Assembly: GCF_004116405.1 (NCBI RefSeq)
Contig: NZ_SDIC01000005.1
Location: forward strand, 310,001-374,000
From: Halegenticoccus tardaugens
GTDB taxonomy: Archaea > Halobacteriota > Halobacteria > Halobacteriales > Haloferacaceae
Direction: 5' to 3'
Length of the DNA stretch: 64,000 nucleotides
In this document: positions 38,786 through 47,673 of the stretch, piece by piece
How positions within the stretch are numbered: the stretch's first letter is position 1
How the letters are laid out: every line of letters starts with the position of its first letter
Notes under the pieces: generated by a model
Told to the model about the DNA's origin: nothing
Database searches by the model: none
The model's input: the letters and a program-made list of their open reading frames with translations, nothing else
Made by a program: the position numbers and the translations under genes

Positions 38786-39895
38786 ATGAGCTACCACGAG
38801 CAACTCGGCGTCTCCCGATCGGCGTTCGACGCCCTCTCGGAACACTTCCAGCGGCGGGAGTTCCGCGGCCGCGAGTACCGATTCCTGCCGGACGGGCGAC
38901 AGAGCGTTCCGCGAGGGACGGCGCTCTTCGACGGGGTCGTCGTGCGCGGCTTTCCGAAGATCTCCCGGACGCTCGTGCTCGACCCGGGCGTCCCACGGCA
39001 TTTCGACGGGGCGTTCGCGGTCGAGGAGAAGCTGAACGGGTACAACGTGCGGATCGTCCGGATCGACGGGGAGACGCTCGCGTTCACCCGCGGCGGCCTC
39101 GTCTGTCCCTTCACGACGCGGAAGGTCGAGTCGCTTCTCGATCTCGACGCGTTCTTCGACGACGACCCGTCCGCCGCGCTGTGTGGGGAGATGATCGGTC
39201 CAGAGAATCCCTACACCGCCCACGAGTACTCTGGCGTTGACTCGCTCGCGTTCCGCGCGTTCGACGTCCGCGATCGAGCGACGGGCGAGCCGCTTCCGGT
39301 GCGACGGCGACGACGGTTCTGCGAGCGACACGGCGTTCCGCAAGTACCGCCGCTCGGCGTGTTCGAACCCGAGTCGAGCGCGGCCAAGGTGGCGGAGATC
39401 GTCCGCGGACTCGACGCCGAGGGGCGCGAGGGCGTGATCATGAAGTCGCTCGACGGGACGCGCCTTCTGAAGTACACGACCTCGGCGGCGAACCGGGGGG
39501 ACCTCGCCTACGCGTTCTCGCTCCCGTTCGACCACGGTCGCGAGTTTGTGTTCCGCCGGCTCGTCCGCGAGGCGTTCCAGACCGTCGAGTGGGAGGAAAC
39601 GGACGCGGACGAGGAGCAGCGGGCGCGCGAACTCGGCGAGTCGATCCTCGCGCCGATGGTTGACACCATCCGTCGCGTCCGGGACAGCGAGGTCGTCGGC
39701 GAACGTCACCGCGTCCGGGGAACGCCCGAGGAGATCGACGAACTGCTCGACCACCTCCGCGACCAGAGCCTCCGGATCGCCGTCGAGGACGACCGGACGG
39801 CGGACGGCGAACGGGTGGTCACATTTAGCAAGCAGATGCGGGCGACGACGGATCAGACGCGAGCGTACCTCGACGGAACGGTCGTCCGCGAGTGA
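38786..39895 (+). CDS. ATP-dependent RNA ligase (archaeal Rnl3-type)
   Basis: The 369-residue protein carries nucleotidyltransferase motif I with the adenylated Lys in FAVEEKLNGYNVRIVRIDGE. It also has TRGGLVCPFTTRKVESLL, ALCGEMIGPENPY (motif IIIa/IV region), REGVIMKSLDGTRLLKYTT (motifs IV/V) and a C-terminal dimerisation segment. This matches the archaeal RNA ligase that circularises or repairs RNA (Pab1020 type). It follows the alcohol dehydrogenase by 19 bp and may be co-transcribed. Confidence 0.9.
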   Translation: MSYHEQLGVSRSAFDALSEHFQRREFRGREYRFLPDGRQSVPRGTALFDGVVVRGFPKISRTLVLDPGVPRHFDGAFAVEEKLNGYNVRIVRIDGETLAFTRGGLVCPFTTRKVESLLDLDAFFDDDPSAALCGEMIGPENPYTAHEYSGVDSLAFRAFDVRDRATGEPLPVRRRRRFCERHGVPQVPPLGVFEPESSAAKVAEIVRGLDAEGREGVIMKSLDGTRLLKYTTSAANRGDLAYAFSLPFDHGREFVFRRLVREAFQTVEWEETDADEEQRARELGESILAPMVDTIRRVRDSEVVGERHRVRGTPEEIDELLDHLRDQSLRIAVEDDRTADGERVVTFSKQMRATTDQTRAYLDGTVVRE

Positions 39896-40199
39896 TGGTC
39901 GAATCGAGCCGGTATCGATCGCATGTGACGTGCCATTCGTACCACCTGAGATACTTCTATCATACGTCACAATCATATGATTCGAATCATACAGTCGGCG
40001 AATAGACGAATTTGACCGGGGTGAAAATCGGCGCAAAAGGCGATACGTTCGCTGAGAGCGGCCGTCTTCGTGTTATCCAAACGTTCTAAACTTGTAGCTA
40101 GTTTGGAATTTACACCGTGGACCCAGTCTCGATACAGAAATACCAATGATCGGTGTGGCAGAATTTCGCGGGTGAACTTCGTCGGAGGGATGAATACTA
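39896..40199. other. Intergenic region
   Basis: About 300 bp without a convincing gene. A reverse frame of 77 residues (39973-40206) starts inside the transposon end and has no recognisable family. Confidence 0.4.
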
Positions 40200-40238
40200 T
40201 TGACATCCTCCTGCGCCTAAAGACGCGGGTATTCTCCT
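40198..40238 (-). repeat. Solitary transposon right-end hairpin
   Basis: On the reverse strand it reads GGAGAATACCCGCGTCttta followed by GGCGCaGGAGGATGTCAAT, the classic right end of haloarchaeal IS200/IS605 elements. No transposase or left end is attached. Confidence 0.7.
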
Positions 40239-40273
40239 TATTCTTTATAACGGATCACTCCATAGGATGTGGC

Positions 40274-40687
40274 ATGACACGAAAACGCGTGCTCGTCGCG
40301 GTCAGCGAGGAGGAAGAGCGGGCCGGGATCCAGGCGGAGTTGGTCTCAGACTTCTTCGACCCGGAGAACGTCGAGGTCGTGGTGCACCACAATTTCACCG
40401 ATAACCCTGAGGGGGCGACCGTCGGGCAGGTGGCCGCGGTCCGGCGCGCGGAAGAGCGTCTCGACGAGGAGGGGTTCGACGTCTCGCTCTGCGAGACGAG
40501 CGGGAAGTCGTCGTCGACGGCGATCCTCGACGCGGCGGCCGATAGGGACGCCGACCTCATCTGCATCTTCGCGCGCAGACGGAGCCCGACCGGGAAGGTG
40601 CTGTTTGGCAGCGTCGCCCAGGACGTGATCCTCTCGTCCAGCCGGCCGATCCTCATCGCGCCGCAGGCCGGATTCGGAAACGGATGA
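40274..40687 (+). CDS. Universal stress protein-like
   Basis: The 137-residue product begins MTRKRVLVAVSEEEERAGIQAELV and ends with the UspA-like FARRRSPTGKVLFGSVAQDVILSSSRPILIAPQAG (G-2x-G-x-G-S-like loop, slightly altered). A TATA-like TTTATAAC precedes it by about 25 bp, supporting this start rather than the longer frame from 40070. The gene is bracketed by two transposon right ends in the same orientation (40198 and 40690). Confidence 0.82.
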   Translation: MTRKRVLVAVSEEEERAGIQAELVSDFFDPENVEVVVHHNFTDNPEGATVGQVAAVRRAEERLDEEGFDVSLCETSGKSSSTAILDAAADRDADLICIFARRRSPTGKVLFGSVAQDVILSSSRPILIAPQAGFGNG

Positions 40688-40739
40688 ATGGCATCCTCCT
40701 CGACCTAAAGCCGGGGTATCCTCGCGCTGGGGGTATCGC

Positions 40740-42085
40740 TTACCGACCCGCGGAGGCAACTTGCGGGTTCGTATGCTCCTCGTTGGGACGGTGAGAGCGT
40801 AGTGACTCCGACCAAGTGTGGTCTTCCCACTTGAGGCATACAGGCCGTGCCATCGGCCGTGATGCCGTCGTCTGCCGTCTCAGGAACGTTTCGGACGCTG
40901 TGAGGTCCGCGTGTCCTTCGAAACCGCACGGACACGTCAATGTGTCTCGGTGGCGCGTCATTCGGTCGGTCGAACCACACTACGGACACTCTTAACTTAT
41001 CCACGCTTCCGAGCGAATCTCCACCGAGATGCTGTACTCCTCGGCGGTACACGCCAGCCGTTTGACGAACGCGCGAAACGCCCAGAAGTTGTGCGTTTTT
41101 TCGTTGGCCCGAACTGACCAGTGCGTGTCGAGCACGTCGGTTGAATCTCGACGTACACCGTGGAGACGCCCTCGTCGTACAACCGTTCGATGAGGTCGCG
41201 GGCGAGTGCGTCTTGGGCGTGGTTGCGTCGGCGTGTCTGACGTCGGTACAGCGAGTGTATCCGGTGACTGCTGTACCGACCGTCGTCCAAGAGCGATTTC
41301 AGACGGGCGATTTCTCGCGTCGTCTCGCGGAACCGCTCGAACAGGTCGTGCCCCTCGTATAGATACTGTTGGCCGGTTGTGGTGGTACTGGCGACGAGGT
41401 TGTTCGCACCAATATCCAGAACGGCCTCCTCTGAAGCCAGTGGGTGTGCCAGTCAAGAATCGTTGACGGTGGCTGGCTGAAAGGCCCTGAACGTCTGTGC
41501 GTGCTCGTCGTAGTACAGTTCCAACCCGCCCTGCTTGTCGTACTCCGTCCAGTTGGGTTCGCCCCGGACTTCGAGTTGAAGACGTTCCTGCCGTCCGAGT
41601 CCGTACTCGTCTTCCAGGTCTTTGCCGACGAGGATTTCCAGACGAGAGTAGTCGCCCCACTCGATGGTGTACGACGTGTTGCGGATGTACGTGCGCGGAG
41701 TTTTCGTCCGTCTTCGGCGTTGCCCCAGAAATCGGGCTTGCCGTTGGCTTCGCCTTTTTTCTTGAGTGCGAAGAACGACCACCACGCTTCGCGGTTCTTG
41801 CGTTCGATTTGCTGAACGGTCGACGCCCCGAGCGTGCCGCCGTAGCGGCCGCGATACTCGCTGCTGTCCCATACGTTGCCGTCGGGGTCGGCGTAGTTCT
41901 CACGGCGTTCACGAGACCGAAGGTCTCGTGCGCACACAAAATCGCACCGCGATTTTGGGACGCTCGTAGTTGATTTCGTTCCAGAGTGCGGCAGAAGCGT
42001 CTAACAGGCGTCGAAGTAGCCCCCCGTCCTCGTCGGACTGAGGAACGACCTCGAACGTGTTGGTCCACTTCATCAACGACTTCAT
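40740..42085 (-). pseudogene. tnpB: tnpB with several frameshifts (copy E)
   Basis: The start [42 protein letters not shown] is intact, then a 55-bp double-hairpin insert shifts the frame. It resumes as [62 protein letters not shown], shifts to [55 protein letters not shown], then [48 protein letters not shown], and ends [29 protein letters not shown]. At least three frame changes make it non-functional. Confidence 0.85.
41906..41960. repeat. Double-hairpin insert (copy E), 55 bp
   Basis: The forward strand has CACGAGACC-gaa-GGTCTCGTG, spacer CGCACACA, then AAAATCGC-acc-GCGATTTT. It starts CGTTC and ends GGGA, as in copy A (CGTTC...AGGA), and lies between the codons for NYER and RENYADP of tnpB. 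The stem AAATCGC/GCGATTT with loop acc is shared with copy A, but the other stem is unrelated. Confidence 0.8.
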
Positions 42086-42126
42086 ATACCCGAAGGCTAA
42101 TGTATGTGTAAGTTTTGTATGTTTGT

Positions 42127-42258
42127 ATGGTGAAAAACATCCACGTGGTAGTTGACGACGACGTACATAAACGGTTGAAGCGAATCAAGAAGGAACACGG
42201 TCTCACGTGGGAAGGGATGTTGCTCCACGCGGCGAAAGACTTGGGAACCCCGGACTGA
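42127..42258 (+). CDS. 43-residue ribbon-helix-helix-like protein next to tnpB
   Basis: An ATG at 42127 opens a 43-residue frame: [20 protein letters not shown], then [24 protein letters not shown] short beta-like stretch (IHVVV) followed by a basic helix and a second helix is the layout of Arc/MetJ/CopG-type DNA-binding proteins. It is divergent from the tnpB at 42085 with 41 bp between the two starts, so one short region must hold both promoters. It could repress the transposon or be an antitoxin-like relic. Assignment rests on pattern only. Confidence 0.6.
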   Translation: MVKNIHVVVDDDVHKRLKRIKKEHGLTWEGMLLHAAKDLGTPD

Positions 42259-42401
42259 GCGTCAGTGGCTGTGTCCCTATTGTCGGATTCACGCCCGCAG
42301 TGAACGCCGGGACTCTCTCCTTGAGTCAGGTAGTATCAGGGATCGATACCGTGGTCGATCCCATCACGGAAAGAACGGAAGCAAACTCCGCCCGTGCCCG
42401 A

Positions 42402-44363
42402 TCAGATCTCGGAGATCCGCTCGTGTTCCTCCGAGATGGCGCTCGCGTCCTCGGGGAGGAGGGCGACGACGAGGTAGTCGGCGTAGCCGTCGATGTACTC
42501 GACCAGCGCCGCGATGCGATCGGAGTCGATCGCTTCGAGCGAGTCGAGGAGGATGAACGGCACCGCCTCATACACGTCGTGGGCCAGGTAGCCTGCCAGC
42601 GCAAACACCAGCCCAGTGACCTCCCGCTCGCTCTCGCTCAGGTGATCGACGGTGTCCTCGTAGACGGAACCCGAGGCCGTCTTTCGGACGATGTGTAGGT
42701 CGAAGAACGCCCGCGTGACCTTCCGGCGGCCTTCGCGGACCTCGCGCTCGGTCCGCTCGATCCAGATCCGTTCGAGGTTCGCATAGTCGAGGATGTCGAG
42801 CACCGCCTCCATGTGCTCGTTGAACTCGTCGACGGCCTGCGTCTCGATCTGCTCGATGCGGGTCCGGAGGTCCTCGATCTCGTCGCGGATCTCGTCGCGC
42901 CGCTCCGAGAGTTCCTCGCGCTCTGAGAGCCGCGTCTCGACCTCGTTCGTCTCCTCGTCGACGCGGTCGAGTTCGCTCTCGAGCTTACCCAGCTCGAATT
43001 CGAGCTGGTTGGCCCGCTTGTGGAGGTCGAGTATCTCGCTGTACTCTTCGGCTTCGAGTTCGTCGACCTCACCCTCCAACCGTTCGATCTCGTCCGTCAG
43101 CGACTTCCGACGATCTTTCAGCCGTTCGAGCGTCGATTCGCGATCCTCGATCTCGTCTTCGGTCCGGCGGAGCCGTCGTTGGACCTGCTCTCGGCGGCTC
43201 TGGTCCTTCTCGAAGGAAGAGCGGTCCCGCTTCAGCTCGTCGATCCGCTCGCGCAGCTCGTTTCGTTCCTCGACCTTCGTCTGGCGCAGGTCGCGCAACC
43301 GATCGACGGTGCGTTCGATCTGCGTCGTCTCGACCTCTGAACCGCACGTCCAGCAGACGACGGTTTTCGATTCGTCGAGGAGTTGATCCGTGACCGAGCC
43401 GCCGCTCGCGTCGGTTCCAACGTCCTCCCGAAGCGCTTCGAGCACCTCGGTGCTCGTGCCTTCGAGCATGTCCTCGTTGAACTGGATGATCGTCTGCAGT
43501 TCCGTGATGCCGGAATCGAGCGTCTGGATCTGGTCCCGGAGGCGATCGAGCTTCGAGTCGATCTCTTCGATCTCACCGACGGGCGCGTCGGGCATCTCCT
43601 CGCGCTCTTCGGCGAGTTCGTCCCGCTCGTCTCGCAGCGTCGAGAGGCTCTCCTGCTCGGATTCGATGCGGAATCGGACGTTTTCGAGGTCGGACCGCTT
43701 CTCGCTGAGCTGATCGAGCTTGTCGTTGAGTTCCGCCTTCTCCTCGCGCGTGTCTTCGACGTCCGCGTCCGCCGATTCGATCTCGGCTTCTGTCTCTTCG
43801 AGCGTCGCGCGCTTATCCTCAATATCGGCCGAGAGCTGCGTCCGCCGCTCTTCGAGCTGCGGAAGCCGCCCTTCGAGGTCGCTGAGCTCCTCCAGCTTCG
43901 ACGCAATCCGCCGCCGCTCGGCTTCAAGCTCCTCGATCTCGTTTTGGATGGCGTCCATGTCGATCGGCTCCATGATGATCTCGCGGAGATCGTCGCCGCG
44001 CGCGACCGCCCTGCGCGCCTCGTTCGATTCGAGGAGGAATCCAAACAGGTCTGCGAGCGTCGGATCTTCCAAGTACGGGTCACCACTCGTGACGACGGTG
44101 CCACCCTCGCGCGTGAGCGTCCGAGTGTACGTCCGATCGCCGAAGGACAACTCGACGCTGCCTTCCTCGGCGTCGCCCTTGAGAGAAACGCGATCGCTGC
44201 CGAGTCCCGCCATCAACGCCTGGAGGAACGACGTCCTGTTAGTCGCGTTTCGGCCGGCCAGAACGGTGATCCCGGGTTCAAATTGAACGGTCGAGCGTTC
44301 GATCCCGCCGACGTTCCGGACGTCGACTTCGACGCGACCTGCAGAGGACTGTGCCTGACTCAT
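42402..44363 (-). CDS. sph: Archaea-specific SMC-related protein (Sph-like)
   Basis: The 653-residue protein has an ABC-type head split by long coiled coils. The N-terminal part has VLAGRNATNRTSFLQALMAG, a Walker A in which Arg replaces the usual Lys, seen in this family. Coiled coils run from about 130 to 330 and 355 to 550. At the turn near residue 340 is CWTCG, a CxxC like the Rad50 zinc hook. The C-terminal head has HLSESEREVTGLVFALAGYL (signature motif) and VPFILLDSLEAIDSDRI (Walker B). Such proteins occur beside rdfA, as here (44520), and are tied to cell shape control in haloarchaea. It presumably works on DNA or as a scaffold. Confidence 0.88.
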   Translation of the reverse strand: MSQAQSSAGRVEVDVRNVGGIERSTVQFEPGITVLAGRNATNRTSFLQALMAGLGSDRVSLKGDAEEGSVELSFGDRTYTRTLTREGGTVVTSGDPYLEDPTLADLFGFLLESNEARRAVARGDDLREIIMEPIDMDAIQNEIEELEAERRRIASKLEELSDLEGRLPQLEERRTQLSADIEDKRATLEETEAEIESADADVEDTREEKAELNDKLDQLSEKRSDLENVRFRIESEQESLSTLRDERDELAEEREEMPDAPVGEIEEIDSKLDRLRDQIQTLDSGITELQTIIQFNEDMLEGTSTEVLEALREDVGTDASGGSVTDQLLDESKTVVCWTCGSEVETTQIERTVDRLRDLRQTKVEERNELRERIDELKRDRSSFEKDQSRREQVQRRLRRTEDEIEDRESTLERLKDRRKSLTDEIERLEGEVDELEAEEYSEILDLHKRANQLEFELGKLESELDRVDEETNEVETRLSEREELSERRDEIRDEIEDLRTRIEQIETQAVDEFNEHMEAVLDILDYANLERIWIERTEREVREGRRKVTRAFFDLHIVRKTASGSVYEDTVDHLSESEREVTGLVFALAGYLAHDVYEAVPFILLDSLEAIDSDRIAALVEYIDGYADYLVVALLPEDASAISEEHERISEI

Positions 44364-44519
44364 ATATCCACTTCGGGTTTCAGGTCATATAATTCTTGAT
44401 ATACGATTCGGAGAATCCTGACGGCACTAGCTTCGTAATGCTCTCTGCGGAAGGAACGAACGCTGAGCCACCGACGTGTTCGATTCGGAATCGACGACTC
44501 AGCGTCCGAAAGCGGGAAA

Positions 44520-45170
44520 TCATTCATCTGGCTGACAGTCACAGCCGCCGTTTTCGAGCAATTCCGAGACCGGATACTGGGAGCCGCAGTCCTCACAGAG
44601 CACGCGGATATCGACGAAGACGCTGAACTCGCCGAGAACGATGTCGCGGCTGTTGCGTAACTGCTTCAGCGTCGACTCCGCCACCGCGACGAGGCGGCTC
44701 CGAAGTCGTCGGATCGTCTCGCGGCTCTTTTCGAGACGAGCGTCGGGACCGGGGTCGTCTTTCGTCTTCTTCGCGCCGCGGTACTTCGTCAGGTACGTGT
44801 ACACCGCCTGATGGGAGACGAAATTCCGCATCACCTGGTCAACGTCGATCCCGTTTCGCTTCAGCGTGTTCTCCGCCTCCGTTCGGATCCCGCCGCTGAT
44901 GTCGTCTTCGGTGAGGAGTCGATACATGTTCTTCACCTCGCCGTCGAGCGTCTCCATTCCGTGCTCGTCCATCTCGGCTTCGAGGATCCGCTGGTTGAAG
45001 TAATCGGCGAGGTCCCGCAGGCTCCGGTCTTCGACGCCGTCGCCGGTCCAGAGCCGTTCAATCCGATCGCCCATCCCGTTGAGTCCGTACCGTTCTATCA
45101 GTCGACCGACTTTACTATTCGTCTGATCGGGGACGTTCTCGGAAGTCGCCCCGTCGCGCGAGTCGCTCAT
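44520..45170 (-). CDS. rdfA: Rod-determining factor RdfA
   Basis: From the ATG at 45170 the product is 216 residues. It begins MSDSRDGATSENVPDQTNSK, followed by VGRLIERYGLNGMGDRIERLWTGDGVEDRSLRDLADYFNQRILEAEM. It ends with a probable zinc ribbon CEDCGSQYPVSELLENGGCDC. This is the RdfA family, which in Haloferax is needed for rod-shaped cells. It lies upstream of the SMC-related gene in the same direction (156-bp gap), the usual pairing. The longer open frame to 45503 covers the intergenic region and has no support. Confidence 0.88.
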   Translation of the reverse strand: MSDSRDGATSENVPDQTNSKVGRLIERYGLNGMGDRIERLWTGDGVEDRSLRDLADYFNQRILEAEMDEHGMETLDGEVKNMYRLLTEDDISGGIRTEAENTLKRNGIDVDQVMRNFVSHQAVYTYLTKYRGAKKTKDDPGPDARLEKSRETIRRLRSRLVAVAESTLKQLRNSRDIVLGEFSVFVDIRVLCEDCGSQYPVSELLENGGCDCQPDE

Positions 45171-45345
45171 CGATTTCCAGTTGGTGATGCGGACTATTAA
45201 ACCCCTCCAATCACGATTCCTTCGAAGAGCCATCGAAGAGCGACTGACGAACGGCCGAAGAGCCAAACGGAACCGATGGGCGTCGGTCAAGTCAATTCGA
45301 ACAGAAATACATAGACTTATTCTTCGTCTATCGTAATGAGTGACC

Positions 45346-45771
45346 ATGAGCAAGCTGGCTGATGTCGACGCGGATGCCATCCGAGAAGCGCTGGGTGCCG
45401 CGTCGGAAGCGAAACCGGCGAAGCGACTGATGGTCGCGCTCGCGTACAAGGACGGGGTCGCCGTCTCGACGCTGAGCAAGCGGTACGGAATCCCGCGTTC
45501 CACGGTGTACTACTGGCTCGATCGGTTCGAAAACGAGTCGATCGAGGACGCGATCGAGGACGAGAAACGACCAGGGAGGCCACGAAAACTCTCGGCGGTG
45601 GAGCAGGAGGTTATTCGGGGTGACCTCGGTAAGCCGCCGGCGGAGCATGGATACGACGCGGCCGAGTGGACCCCGGTGCTCCTGCGAGAACACATCGAAC
45701 GACGAACCGGCGTCTCGTACTCGCTCGGCCACACGCGTCGCCTTCTCTCCGAGTTAAGCGCGTCGGAGTGA
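45346..45771 (+). CDS. IS630-type helix-turn-helix protein without nuclease domain
   Basis: The product is 141 residues from the second in-frame ATG (45346; 45340 is an alternative). It holds MVALAYKDGVAVSTLSKRYGIPRSTVYYWLDRFENESIEDAIEDEKRPGRPRKLSAVEQEVI and a second DNA-binding half ending GVSYSLGHTRRLLSELSASE, the paired HTH of IS630/Tc1 transposases. The DDE catalytic domain is absent and the frame ends cleanly, so it is either a domesticated regulator or a truncated transposase. It is divergent from rdfA; a TATA-like TAGACTTATT precedes it. Confidence 0.75.
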   Translation: MSKLADVDADAIREALGAASEAKPAKRLMVALAYKDGVAVSTLSKRYGIPRSTVYYWLDRFENESIEDAIEDEKRPGRPRKLSAVEQEVIRGDLGKPPAEHGYDAAEWTPVLLREHIERRTGVSYSLGHTRRLLSELSASE

Positions 45772-45964
45772 GCGCGTCCAAAGCGCCGAAGTCGGTCGAC
45801 GCGTTAACGGGCGAAGGTGTGCAACTTGAAATGTAATTCAATCGGCATCGTCGTCACGGAAGCGGCTCACGAACTAGATGAGGCTCGCGATTCGGAAGCA
45901 GTTCATGGCACGGAGGTGGTTTTGGGCACAAAAGCAGTACACGATCTGAGCGGCCCGAGGTACC

Positions 45965-47323
45965 TCAGGCCAGCGATTCGTCCCCTAGATCCTTCTCTCG
46001 AACGACGACTGAGGAGATCCGGGCACCTTCCACCTGATCGACGGCGAACTCGTACCCGTCGGCCTCAATCCGGTCGCCGACTTTCGGTGCGCGACCCAGC
46101 CGATGCAACACCAGTCCGCCGATCGTCCCGAACTCGTCGGCCTCGAACGCGGTGTCCAGCGCCTCGTTGACGGCCGAAATGGGGACGCTTCCGTCGACAG
46201 CGTACGTTCCGTCGCCGCGTCGGTCAACGGACGGCTCTCGTTCGTCGACGTCGAACTCGTCTCGAATGTCGCCGACGATCACCTCGACAATGTCTTCGAT
46301 CGTCGCGATTCCTTCGAAAACCCCCCACTCGTCGATCACCGCCGCTATCTGGCTCCGTTCGGACCGGAACTCGGTCAGAAGATCGTCGATGCGGCCGGAC
46401 TCCGGAACGACCGGCATGTCGCGCGCGAGATCCGCCGCCGTGACGGCGTCCCGGCCGTCGTGGCCGGCCGAACCACCGGTCTCTGCCTCGATCGCTCGCA
46501 GGACGTCTTTCACGTCGACGAATCCGACGACCTGCCCGCCGCCCCCCTCGTCGACGACCGGATACCGGGTGTGACCCTCCTTGATGATGAGCGCTCGTAA
46601 GTCGGGCAGGGGGAGATCCGGGGGGACGCTCACCACATCCGGCCGCGGAACCATGACCTCGCGGACGGTGGTGTCGTCGAGGTCAAAGACGCGCTCTATC
46701 ATCTCCACTTCCTCCTTGTCGATGTGCCCCTTGCTTCCGGACCTGGTCAACACCATCAGGATCTCCTCCTCGGTGAAGGTCTCCTCCGTCTCCGAAGCGG
46801 GCGGGACGCCGATCAGTCGTGTGAAGAAGTTAGCCGTCCCGTTGAACACGACGAGTCCAGGGAGGAACAGATAATAAAAAATCTTCATCGGAGGGGCGAC
46901 GAGGAGCGCGATTCGCTCCGCCCGGGCGATGGCGATCGTCTTCGGTGCGAGTTCCCCGAACACGACGTGTAGGAACGTGATGAAGCCGAAACCGATGGCG
47001 AACGCCGCGAGGTGGATCGCACTCTCGGGAAGCACGGGTTCGAGAACCGGCTCGATGAGCGCCGCCACGGCCGGTTCGCCGATCCACCCGAGTCCGAGGG
47101 AGGCGATCGTGATTCCCAATTGGGTGACCGCGAGGTAATCGTCGAGGCTCCCGACGGCCTCTTGCAACGTCTCCGCGCCTGCCCTTCCCTCGTCGGCGAG
47201 TCGATCGACGGACGTCGCGCGGATACGAACGAACGCGAACTCCGATGCCACGAAAAATCCGTTCAGAAACACGAGAACGAACGCGGCCAGGAGGCGGCCG
47301 GCCGAGAGCGCGAGATCTACCAT
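45965..47323 (-). CDS. CNNM/CorC (hemolysin)-family membrane protein
   Basis: From the ATG at 47323 the product is 452 residues. The N-terminal DUF21 domain (about 1-200) has four hydrophobic segments, LNGFFVASEFAFVRIRATSV and FGELAPKTIAIARAERIAL. A paired CBS module (VREVMVPRPDVVSVPPDLPLPDLRALIIKEGHTRYPVVDE and SQIAAVIDEWGVFEGIATIEDIVEVIVGDI) follows. A CorC/HlyC C-terminal domain (SVPISAVNEALDTAFEADEFGTIGGLVLHRLGRAPKVGD) ends the protein. Such proteins are linked to Mg2+/Co2+ homeostasis. The longer frame to 47623 is not supported. Confidence 0.9.
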   Translation of the reverse strand: MVDLALSAGRLLAAFVLVFLNGFFVASEFAFVRIRATSVDRLADEGRAGAETLQEAVGSLDDYLAVTQLGITIASLGLGWIGEPAVAALIEPVLEPVLPESAIHLAAFAIGFGFITFLHVVFGELAPKTIAIARAERIALLVAPPMKIFYYLFLPGLVVFNGTANFFTRLIGVPPASETEETFTEEEILMVLTRSGSKGHIDKEEVEMIERVFDLDDTTVREVMVPRPDVVSVPPDLPLPDLRALIIKEGHTRYPVVDEGGGGQVVGFVDVKDVLRAIEAETGGSAGHDGRDAVTAADLARDMPVVPESGRIDDLLTEFRSERSQIAAVIDEWGVFEGIATIEDIVEVIVGDIRDEFDVDEREPSVDRRGDGTYAVDGSVPISAVNEALDTAFEADEFGTIGGLVLHRLGRAPKVGDRIEADGYEFAVDQVEGARISSVVVREKDLGDESLA

Positions 47324-47654
47324 GTGCTTCCCCGTCGTTGTCCCAGTGAGCCGCTCTCCCGTAGATGAGCCAACGGTACGGTCGGTACGGTGTCGCACGT
47401 GACGCGGTCGTACGAAGTGCGGTCGTACGAGACTTGGCCGTAGAGCGGCCCGGACGTGTCGTCGAAGACGATAGATGGCGTGGAAAGCCAGTGAACGTCG
47501 CAGCTCCGCGAGAGAGATCCGGTCATGACCGGAGCTAAGCCGTGAAATAACTAAACTGTAGCGTCCGATCGAAATGCGCCTCGAAGAGGCGTGAGGATGT
47601 CCTTCGAAACGGACGACGATCATATCGCGCGATTCGATTTATCGTATTTCAGGC
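47324..47654. other. Intergenic region
   Basis: About 330 bp upstream of the CNNM-type gene. No gene or clear repeat is seen; the right edge meets the right end of the next transposon. Confidence 0.4.
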
Positions 47655-47673
47655 TGTCGTAAACTACACTCCC

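Larger units (their letters stand above)
40688..42120 (-). mobile_element. IS1341-type element with decayed tnpB (copy E)
   Basis: The reverse-strand right end near 40690-40735 reads GGATACCCCGGCTTTAGGTC then GAGGAGGATGCCATT, matching the solitary end at 40198. A frameshifted tnpB fills 40740-42085. A small gene on the opposite strand begins at 42127, just outside the tnpB start, and may be part of the element. Confidence 0.75.

Noticed and set aside
38669..40036. 455-residue reverse-strand open frame
   Set aside because: It lies entirely across the alcohol dehydrogenase end and the RNA ligase, which have clear motifs. Its Arg/Val/Leu-rich sequence is the usual antisense shadow in GC-rich DNA.
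40705..41052. Independent small zinc-finger gene
   Set aside because: The sequence [22 protein letters not shown] in the overlapping frame is the C terminus of tnpB copy E, not a separate gene.
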